The notes under the pieces were generated by a model. It was given only the letters and a program-made list of their open reading frames with translations, was not told where the DNA came from and made no database searches. Shown one piece after another: positions 17,980 to 25,653 of a stretch of 27,350 nucleotides of DNA. Position 1 is the stretch's first letter; every line of letters begins with the position of its first letter. The stretch comes from Prasinococcaceae sp. CCMP 1430 (taxonomy: Eukaryota > Prasinodermophyta > Palmophyllophyceae > Prasinococcales > Prasinococcaceae), in assembly GCA_013416795.1 (NCBI GenBank), contig RQSC01000015.1:748146-775495 (forward strand), given 5' to 3'. The translations under genes and the position numbers were made by a program.

Positions 17980-19185
17980 TCAGCGCCGCCTGCCACCACT
18001 TCGGCTCCCGCCCTGGAGCGCGTCTGCTAGCTTCTCCGCCGCCGATATTTGCTTGACACGCTTGCCGCCCTCGTACTCGCCCTTGAGGTACTTGGTTTGA
18101 TTCTTCGCGATGAACTCCAGCATCTCTGTGCAGTGGGTGGCCGCGCCCTTCACGAGCTCCTCTGTCACATCCTCGCGCTCGACGGCACCCATGATCGCGG
18201 GTAGCTTGACAAACAGTCTCAGCAGGTGCTCGCCGCCGTAGACGTCACACGGAGAGGCGCCACCCTGTCCGCGAAGGCCGTCGTGGGCAGGGAAAGGGTC
18301 GCGCGACAAGCCCGCGGCAGATCGGTTCGGCGGGGGTGGGGTGGGGTGGGGTCGGGGGTCAAGGCAAGGGAACAGCGGTCGGAGAGACGAGCGTCAACGA
18401 CCTGCGCTAAACGCTACGAGGGATAATTCGCTAGCGCGCGCCCTCGAGGAACGCACCTTGGCGCAGTGTTGCGTGTACTGCTTGCGCTCTGGGTCGTACA
18501 GCAGCTGCTTTTCGCATGCCAGGTCGAACCAGTCGAGCACACCGTTGGCGACTGACGTCGCGTCGAGTAGGCGCTGCCCCGAGGTTGCGCGCTTAAGTTT
18601 CTGCAGGGCAGGTGCGGGTCCATGCCCCAGCGCGCGCGGGCGGCAAGCAGTCAGCGTGAGCTCGCGGGACCAGGGCGCGCAGGCGATGAAGACCCGGTGC
18701 CGGCTGGGCACGCACATGCGCGAAGCGCACGCACCTCTGTGTAGTCCTCGACGAGCTGCCTGACAGTCGGCGCGCTCGGCACGACGTGCAAGCGCCCTTC
18801 GTGCGTGATGGCCCGCCAGTCGTCCACCAGCCATTGCTTGAGCGCCCCCGGCACGCTGAGCACGAGTTCGGGGCCCTTCGCGCCCTCCTCCTCGAGCTCG
18901 ATGTCGTCCTTGCGCCGCCTGCCTGGGCGACCCGCCGGCTTGGCGCCTGCGCCGCCCTTCGCGCCGTCGGCCGCGGCGTCAGCCGACTTACGCTTGCCGC
19001 CTCCAAAAGTGAGGCGGACGGTCTGAGAGCCGAGGTTGAGCAGCTCTCCCCCCCCCCCCCCCCCCCCCCCCCCCTCCCTCCTTCCCCAGCCCCAACCCAC
19101 CCCAGCCCGCGCGTGCGCGCCCCTCGTAGGCCGTGTCGCCGCAGACGAGCCGCACGCGCACGCGGACGCGCGCGCCGCGCACGCG
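17980..19185 (-). CDS. MRG15/Eaf3-type MRG domain chromatin protein (N-terminal chromo barrel incomplete)
   Basis: Subunit of NuA4-type acetyltransferase or Sin3/Rpd3S-type deacetylase complexes; the family reads H3K36 methylation. Three exons are well supported: 19022-18735, 18600-18457 and 18264-17980 (238 aa), with introns 18601-18734 (GTGCGT...GCAG) and 18265-18456 (GTGCGT...ACAG), both phase 0. The first exon has a Lys/Arg-rich nuclear-localisation linker (GRPGRRRKDDIELEEEG), then the MRG domain starts: LVLSVPGALKQWLVDDWRAI. It continues SVANGVLDWFDLACEKQLLY and VYGGEHLLRLFVKLPAIMG, then EMLEFIAKNQTKYLKGEYEG. Upstream, RVRLVCGDTAYEG at about 19120-19185 resembles the first strands of the chromo barrel (VLCFHG..LYEA in MRG15), but the aromatic-cage core is absent; a 27-C homopolymer lies there instead. 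The true start is not defined. It is transcribed divergently from the SRA/Tudor gene. Confidence 0.85.
19048..19074. repeat. Homopolymer of 27 C
   Basis: Uninterrupted C run (G on the MRG gene sense strand) flanked by TCC-rich DNA, located where the chromo-barrel core of the MRG gene should be encoded. Runs this long are prone to sequencing and assembly error. Confidence 0.9.
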
Positions 19186-19547
19186 CTGTGGCCAGGATGA
19201 GGCGAGGGCTGAGGTGCTGGGGTCGCCAGCCGCTAAAGTCGGTCGCGTGCAACCGAAAATGAGGGAGGGCGCAGCACAGACGGGCAGGCGCGGGAAACGG
19301 CCCCACCACCCGCCCGCCCGCCGCGCGCACCCGCATCCCTTTCAATCCCCGTGCTCTAATTCGTTTCTGGATTCGGCGCCCATTGCGTCGCGCGCCCCGA
19401 CGCGACGCGCGCGCCCCAACGCCTATCCGACGGCTGGGTCCCGCCGTTTGCGGCGCAGCGGGCCGACCGCGGGCCGATTCCCGCTGGCTGGCGCGCCCGC
19501 GGCCACGCGGCGCGCTTGCTCGCGGTCGAAACGGCCGATCGCGCGCC
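19186..19547. promoter_or_regulatory. Divergent promoter region, MRG gene / SRA-Tudor gene
   Basis: About 360 bp between two divergently transcribed chromatin genes. An AT-richer patch is at about 19335-19380; the rest is strongly GC-rich and CpG-rich. The 5' exon of the MRG gene may extend into the left part. No TATA box is recognised. Confidence 0.35.
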
Positions 19548-22500
19548 ATGGCGGCGGGTGCCGTGGCAGGCGCCAGCGGCTCGCTCGTCGGCCGGCGCGT
19601 GGAGTGCTTCTGGGAGGAACCCAAGGAATGGTTTGCAGGCGTCGTCGAGAGCTTCGATGGCCAGTCTTACACCGTGCGGTACGACGACGGCGAGCACGAA
19701 TCTGGTATCGTTTTTGATGGCGACCCAACACTGCGTTTCGTTGGCGACGGCGCACACGTGACCAAGGCCGGCGCCGACGCGGCTGACACGGATGACGAAA
19801 TGGCCGTCGCCGGCGACTCAGAGGTGGAAACCTCCGCGGACGAGGGCGCACAAGCGCCGGCTGCAGGCGAGGACGCGATGGGAAAAGACGGCGAGGCGAC
19901 CGCCGAGAAAGTACAGGCGGCGAATACGGGCGGTGGGGATGCCATTGGCCGCGGCAACGATGCAGACACGCTGGGCGCCAGCGGCTCGCTCGTCGGCCGG
20001 CGCGTGGAGTGCTTTTGGGAGCAGTACGAGGAGTGGTTTGCAGGGGTCGTCGAAAGCTTCCAGGGTGGATCCTACACCGTCCGTTACGACGACGGTGAAA
20101 GGGAGAGCGGCATCGTCTTCGATGGCGACCCGACCCTGCGCCTCATCGACGAGACCACCTCGCCATGCGGAGCCACAGTGGCGACAGCTGCAGGCGTTGA
20201 AGCCGCGGATTCGGGCGACGAGGCTCTCATTGCCCGCCACGCGAATGGAGAGACCGACGGCGCCGACGATCATGTGCGCGCTCCGCCTGCGTCGCAACCG
20301 CGCCAGCGGCAGCAGCAGCAGCAAAAGAAGCAGCAAAAGAAGCCGCTTGAGCCTGGGGAGAAGGGTGAGGAGGAGAGCGAGGTCATCGAGGTTGGCGACA
20401 GCGAGAGCGACGATGATGGCTTCTGTATGATACGATCGAGTAGGGATCCGACGGATGGGCCTGCCGACGTCGGCGACAAGGACACGCCATCGTCAAAGCG
20501 CCCGAGGCGCACGTGCACATCCCCGGAGGCCCGCCGCGCGCAGGCGGCCGCGCGCGAGGCGACGCAGGCACGCTCCACGCCCTCCCACAGTTCGAAGCGC
20601 GTGCTCGAAGCGAGTGCGCCGACTACCACCGGCGGCCCCGCCGCAAAGAAGCAGAAGAAGCCACTCCGGAGCACAGGCGCTTCCTCGGGGGCCACAAAGA
20701 AGAGCTCGACGCCCCAGGCGGACGAGAGTGCGGCGCATGCAGAGTGGCGAAAGACAGCCGAGCCACCCATGTGCGAATTCATCGAGAGCGACCTGCCGAG
20801 TGCGAGCGACACAGCATACATCAACGATGCGTCGGCCTTCGTGTGGCCCCCGCACGCGCCGCGCGCCGATGACCCCCCTGAGGCGACGGCGCTGCGCCGA
20901 TGCCTGACCGAGTACAACCGGTTGCGCCTGCAGCGGGTGCTCTCCGAGCGTGCGCGAGCCGAAGCGGCTGTCGGCAAAGGGGGGAAGAAGGTCTCTCAGA
21001 GGCCGGACACCAAGGCAATCGAGGACACCAAGAGGTCGGGGCTGTGCACGCGCATCAAGGATGAGGCCGACGCGCTCAAAAAAGGGTGGAGGGCGCTCGC
21101 ATATGGCGCAGTGGTGGGGGCCGTGCACGGCGTCCGAGTCGGCCAGGTGTTCTGGTCGCGCGCAGAGCTCAGCGTCACGGGCATGCACTTCCCACCGGTG
21201 GCAGGCATAGACTGCGCCGAGGTATGTACCGACGCTGGCGACTCGCTCAAGGTGGCGACCTCCATTGTCGTGGGTGGCAACTACGAGGACGATAAGGACG
21301 ATGACGCCAAGGCTGGCGAGATTGTCTACACGGGCGCCGGGGGGTGTGATTTGCTTGGAAACAAGAAGCAGGTGGCCGACCAGACGCTGGACACGCCCGT
21401 GAATCGAGCTCTTGCAAACAACGTTCTCGCAAAGTCGCCCGTGCGCCTCGTCCGCAAGAACAAGCTGGCCGTGTCGTACACCGCGCAACGATTTGTCTAC
21501 GATGGTTTGTGGGATGTGACGTCCCAGTGGGAGGAGAAGGGCCTGAGTGGCTATAAGGTGCTCAAGTACCGCCTGAAGCGCAGAAATGGCCAGCCCGCCA
21601 TCGACAACGTGCGAACGCTCGCCGAGGAGAAGAAGCAGGCTGCCGACAAGCGCAAGGAGCGTGCGCGCGTGGCTGAAGTCGAGCGCACGGTGAAGGCCGA
21701 AATGCAGCAGGCGCTGAGGAAGGAGCGCGACGACGAGCGCAAGGCTTTGCGCTTGGAGAAGGTCGCCGCGCAGGAGCACGCCAAGGCCCAGCATGCGATT
21801 GAGCGGGCGCAGGCCAAGGAGGTGAGGGATGCGGCAAAGGAGGCGGAGCGGAAGGCCCGCGAAGCAGTCCGAGCAGCGCGCGTGCAGATGCGCGGCGAGA
21901 AGAAGACGTCGGCGGGCCTTCGGAAGCGCCCTTCGCCGCCGCCATCGCCTGAGAAGCCCCAGGAACCTCCGCTGCAGACGCTGATAGCAATGGAGTCACA
22001 AGATGCTGCGACATCACAGTCCGCTGCTACCATCGCGAGCTTCTGTGCCAAGTTCGGCGGCGTGCTGGGCTTGCCTTCGCGCGCGTCGAGTGCCCTCGTA
22101 CTCATGCGTGTCCCAAAGCTCCGTGCAGAGTTGGCGCACGTGGCTGTGGCCAAGTGCTGCCCTTTGACTGCGTGGTGGGGCGAGGTCGACTTCTCCGAGA
22201 ACATTGGCGCGAGGTGGGCAGAGGCGGCTGACGTTGCCTGGCCGGAGGTCATGCGCAGGCTGCTGCTGTGCCGCCCGCTGGCGGGAAGGCAGATGGATGC
22301 GGCATCTCAGGCCGCATGCGGCATGGGCGACACGTACTGGTGCGCCCGGGCAGCGCGCGTGTCGAGGGTGGCCTCGCACCTCAGCGCCCAAAGCTGGCAC
22401 GAGCTGGATGCGGGCGATCAGCTGGCTGCAATTGAGGCCATTGTTGACGAGCTGGTCGACACTGCTGAGGTGCGAGAGGCAATCCGCTCGCGGGCGGAGG

Positions 22501-23864
22501 AGCTGGCAGAGAAAGAGATTGCGTGGCGGAAAGCTGAGCGCGAGTCGCAGCGAATGATCAAGGAGGCGGCAGCTGCAGCGCGCGATGAGATGCTCGAAAA
22601 GCTCAGCGCGGAGGCCGACGACGACGCAGAAGCTGAAGCCGCGGAAGCCGTCGCGCAAGCTGGTGCTCAGGGTGCGGACGCCGCCGACGCCCTCGCGCGC
22701 CAGCGTGCAGCCAAGGCTGTGTGCGCCGCCAAGGCAAGCAAGGCCGGCGAGATCCGCAAGCACGTGTCTGAGGCCATCGAAGCCATCAAGGCCGAAATGG
22801 CCGACGAGAACAAGGAGCGGCGGCAGGAGCAAGTGCGTGAGCGACAGCGGCTCATGGTGCGAGACGCGCCCATCGGCGTCGACCGCGAGGGCTCGCGCTA
22901 CCGACTGATGGCGGTTCCGAAGCTCGCCGTGGCGATGGAGAGCGAGCACGGAGGGCGGCTGTCAATCGTCGGCAGCGTCGGCAGCGATGCTGTGCAGGCA
23001 CGCGCGAAGGAGCTCGGCCCCGGTCTGGAGGATCGAGCGCTCTTTGCTGCGCTGCAGGTGATCGAGGAGGACACCGACGACGATGTCCAGGATGAGGATG
23101 GTGTCGCGAGCGCAGGCGATGCCGCGGCGCGTTCCGCGTTCGTTTTGCGGGTGGAATGCGAACGGGCAGGCCGTGCGCTGCGGGACGCGCTCGTCGTTGG
23201 CGAAGCCGCCGCCACACAGCTGCCGTCCGGTGGCGAGGCCTCTGCCGCGAAGGCGGCGCTGAAGAAGGCCAAAGTTGCCCTGAGTGCCGCGCTTAGGGAT
23301 GCCCAGCTTGGCGCCCTCCGCGCAGCCGCGCTTAACGTCGAGAGCGCGCTGGTCGCCACCGCGGGTGGGCAGACGCCGGATGCCCAGCACATTGACGAGC
23401 ACCTTGCGCGCGAGCTGGAAGACCGCGAGATGCGCGCGCTACCCCCGACCAAGTCCGAGGAGGGCGCCGTTGCCCGCGCCAGCGGTACCGAGGCGGAGAC
23501 ACCACCAACGAGCATGCTCGACTCGCAGCTCCAGGACTCGGGCGACCAGACCAACGCGGAGGGCGACGCACACGAGCGGGCGCAGGCTGCCGCTGATGAC
23601 GCCGCCGAGCGCCACCACCTGGGCCACGCTGACATCTTTGAGATGGCTGTCGTCGAGCCGGGCCACCTACCCAAGGCACCGACCAAAAGCGCGCTGCCGC
23701 TGTGGCGCGTTGCCGCTGAGCGCGCCGCATGGCGCTACGACGCGCTCCACGCGACCTCGCCGGCGTGCGTGGGTCTCGAGGCCGCGCGGCTGCTGAGCAG
23801 GGCGCGTGCGGTGTTCGTGGATGCGCCCACAGTCAGGCGCAAGCGCGGCACCGCGCGTGGCTAG
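19548..23864 (+). CDS. Double Tudor-SRA-DDT-WHIM chromatin protein
   Basis: A 1438-aa single-exon nuclear protein; ATG in good context (GCC before ATGG). Two Tudor-like modules at residues about 10-66 and 144-202 share SLVGRRVECFWE, EWFAGVVESF, YTVRYDDGE and SGIVFDGDPTLR. A disordered acidic/Lys-rich stretch contains EVIEVGDSESDDD, a SUMO-interaction-type motif. The SRA/YDG domain (about 527-685) has RVGQVFWSRAELSVTGMHFP, SIVVGGNYEDDKDDD, YTGAGGCDL, SPVRLVRKNK, FVYDGLWDV and YRLKRRNGQP, as in UHRF1 and plant SUVH, which bind 5-methylcytosine. A long Lys/Glu/Arg coiled coil follows (about 690-790). A DDT-like helix set (IASFCAKFGGVLGL, about 825), WPEVMRRLL, WHIM1 (SWHELDAGDQLAAIEAIVDE, about 945-990) and WHIM2 (APIGVDREGSRYRLM, about 1105) are modules of ISWI/ACF/MBD9-type remodeler subunits. 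No RING, PHD or SET is seen. Its last 470 residues are duplicated downstream. Confidence 0.85.
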   Translation: MAAGAVAGASGSLVGRRVECFWEEPKEWFAGVVESFDGQSYTVRYDDGEHESGIVFDGDPTLRFVGDGAHVTKAGADAADTDDEMAVAGDSEVETSADEGAQAPAAGEDAMGKDGEATAEKVQAANTGGGDAIGRGNDADTLGASGSLVGRRVECFWEQYEEWFAGVVESFQGGSYTVRYDDGERESGIVFDGDPTLRLIDETTSPCGATVATAAGVEAADSGDEALIARHANGETDGADDHVRAPPASQPRQRQQQQQKKQQKKPLEPGEKGEEESEVIEVGDSESDDDGFCMIRSSRDPTDGPADVGDKDTPSSKRPRRTCTSPEARRAQAAAREATQARSTPSHSSKRVLEASAPTTTGGPAAKKQKKPLRSTGASSGATKKSSTPQADESAAHAEWRKTAEPPMCEFIESDLPSASDTAYINDASAFVWPPHAPRADDPPEATALRRCLTEYNRLRLQRVLSERARAEAAVGKGGKKVSQRPDTKAIEDTKRSGLCTRIKDEADALKKGWRALAYGAVVGAVHGVRVGQVFWSRAELSVTGMHFPPVAGIDCAEVCTDAGDSLKVATSIVVGGNYEDDKDDDAKAGEIVYTGAGGCDLLGNKKQVADQTLDTPVNRALANNVLAKSPVRLVRKNKLAVSYTAQRFVYDGLWDVTSQWEEKGLSGYKVLKYRLKRRNGQPAIDNVRTLAEEKKQAADKRKERARVAEVERTVKAEMQQALRKERDDERKALRLEKVAAQEHAKAQHAIERAQAKEVRDAAKEAERKAREAVRAARVQMRGEKKTSAGLRKRPSPPPSPEKPQEPPLQTLIAMESQDAATSQSAATIASFCAKFGGVLGLPSRASSALVLMRVPKLRAELAHVAVAKCCPLTAWWGEVDFSENIGARWAEAADVAWPEVMRRLLLCRPLAGRQMDAASQAACGMGDTYWCARAARVSRVASHLSAQSWHELDAGDQLAAIEAIVDELVDTAEVREAIRSRAEELAEKEIAWRKAERESQRMIKEAAAAARDEMLEKLSAEADDDAEAEAAEAVAQAGAQGADAADALARQRAAKAVCAAKASKAGEIRKHVSEAIEAIKAEMADENKERRQEQVRERQRLMVRDAPIGVDREGSRYRLMAVPKLAVAMESEHGGRLSIVGSVGSDAVQARAKELGPGLEDRALFAALQVIEEDTDDDVQDEDGVASAGDAAARSAFVLRVECERAGRALRDALVVGEAAATQLPSGGEASAAKAALKKAKVALSAALRDAQLGALRAAALNVESALVATAGGQTPDAQHIDEHLARELEDREMRALPPTKSEEGAVARASGTEAETPPTSMLDSQLQDSGDQTNAEGDAHERAQAAADDAAERHHLGHADIFEMAVVEPGHLPKAPTKSALPLWRVAAERAAWRYDALHATSPACVGLEAARLLSRARAVFVDAPTVRRKRGTARG

Positions 23865-24032
23865 AGAGGACGAGAGGTGCTGCTGTCGCGCAGTTGTAGA
23901 TCTACATGTTGTCCGTACCGACAGGGGTAGCGGGCTCTTTTGCCGTGTTGGGCATGGCTATATGTGTGGCGCGCGGGCCGCCCTGCCAGCGACCGCGACT
24001 GCGCACGAGCCGGGGTGGAGGCGCGGCGCCTA

Positions 24033-24073
24033 TTACGCCCTGCTGGCCTTCTTCGGCGGCGGGTCGTCGCTGA
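24033..24073 (-). pseudogene. Duplicated 3' tip of the telobox-Myb gene
   Basis: Copy of 25654-25694, encoding only the last dozen residues and stop of the downstream gene (DDPPPKKASRA). It is cut off at the duplication junction and has no function by itself. Confidence 0.85.
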
Positions 24074-25485
24074 TGGTCGACACTGCTGAGGTGCGAGAGG
24101 CAATCCGCTCGCGGGCGGAGGAGCTGGCAGAGAAAGAGATTGCGTGGCGGAAAGCTGAGCGCGAGTCGCAGCGAATGATCAAGGAGGCGGCAGCTGCAGC
24201 GCGCGATGAGATGCTCGAAAAGCTCAGCGCGGAGGCCGACGACGACGCAGAAGCTGAAGCCGCGGAAGCCGTCGCGCAAGCTGGTGCTCAGGGTGCGGAC
24301 GCCGCCGACGCCCTCGCGCGCCAGCGTGCAGCCAAGGCTGTGTGCGCCGCCAAGGCAAGCAAGGCCGGCGAGATCCGCAAGCACGTGTCTGAGGCCATCG
24401 AAGCCATCAAGGCCGAAATGGCCGACGAGAACAAGGAGCGGCGGCAGGAGCAAGTGCGTGAGCGACAGCGGCTCATGGTGCGAGACGCGCCCATCGGCGT
24501 CGACCGCGAGGGCTCGCGCTACCGACTGATGGCGGTTCCGAAGCTCGCCGTGGCGATGGAGAGCGAGCACGGAGGGCGGCTGTCAATCGTCGGCAGCGTC
24601 GGCAGCGATGCTGTGCAGGCACGCGCGAAGGAGCTCGGCCCCGGTCTGGAGGATCGAGCGCTCTTTGCTGCGCTGCAGGTGATCGAGGAGGACACCGACG
24701 ACGATGTCCAGGATGAGGATGGTGTCGCGAGCGCAGGCGATGCCGCGGCGCGTTCCGCGTTCGTTTTGCGGGTGGAATGCGAACGGGCAGGCCGTGCGCT
24801 GCGGGACGCGCTCGTCGTTGGCGAAGCCGCCGCCACACAGCTGCCGTCCGGTGGCGAGGCCTCTGCCGCGAAGGCGGCGCTGAAGAAGGCCAAAGTTGCC
24901 CTGAGTGCCGCGCTTAGGGATGCCCAGCTTGGCGCCCTCCGCGCAGCCGCGCTTAACGTCGAGAGCGCGCTGGTCGCCACCGCGGGTGGGCAGACGCCGG
25001 ATGCCCAGCACATTGACGAGCACCTTGCGCGCGAGCTGGAAGACCGCGAGATGCGCGCGCTACCCCCGACCAAGTCCGAGGAGGGCGCCGTTGCCCGCGC
25101 CAGCGGTACCGAGGCGGAGACACCACCAACGAGCATGCTCGACTCGCAGCTCCAGGACTCGGGCGACCAGACCAACGCGGAGGGCGACGCACACGAGCGG
25201 GCGCAGGCTGCCGCTGATGACGCCGCCGAGCGCCACCACCTGGGCCACGCTGACATCTTTGAGATGGCTGTCGTCGAGCCGGGCCACCTACCCAAGGCAC
25301 CGACCAAAAGCGCGCTGCCGCTGTGGCGCGTTGCCGCTGAGCGCGCCGCATGGCGCTACGACGCGCTCCACGCGACCTCGCCGGCGTGCGTGGGTCTCGA
25401 GGCCGCGCGGCTGCTGAGCAGGGCGCGTGCGGTGTTCGTGGATGCGCCCACAGTCAGGCGCAAGCGCGGCACCGCGCGTGGCTAG
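24073..25485 (+). pseudogene. Truncated second copy of SRA/Tudor protein C-terminus (470-aa ORF)
   Basis: The duplicate begins inside WHIM1 at VDTAEVREAIRSR and keeps the coiled coil, WHIM2 (APIGVDREGSRYRLM) and the acidic Ala-rich tail to the same stop. The junction fuses A (24073, from the tail of unit 1) to TG (24074-24075, from the start of unit 2), which creates an ATG exactly in frame, so a 470-aa protein starting MVDTAEV is encoded. It lacks both Tudors, SRA, DDT and the first half of WHIM1. What drives transcription is unclear: upstream lies only the convergent 3' flank, so it may be silent, a product of read-through, or absent if the duplication is an assembly artefact. Confidence 0.7.
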
Positions 25486-25653
25486 AGAGGACGAGAGGTG
25501 CTGCTGTCGCGCAGTTGTAGATCTACATGTTGTCCGTACCGACAGGGGTAGCGGGCTCTTTTGCCGTGTTGGGCATGGCTATATGTGTGGCGCGCGGGCC
25601 GCCCTGCCAGCGACCGCGACTGCGCACGAGCCGGGGTGGAGGCGCGGCGCCTA
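25486..25653. other. Convergent intergenic region with 12-bp palindrome
   Basis: Joins the 3' ends of the duplicated SRA/Tudor tail and the telobox-Myb gene. It contains TGTAGATCTACA at 25516-25527, a perfect palindrome, and an AT-richer patch around 25560-25585. The identical region occurs at 23865-24032, with the palindrome at 23895-23906. Confidence 0.5.

Noticed and set aside
16170-17999. Minus-strand 609-codon open frame opposite threonine deaminase
   Set aside because: Antisense shadow; the deaminase motifs on the plus strand are decisive.
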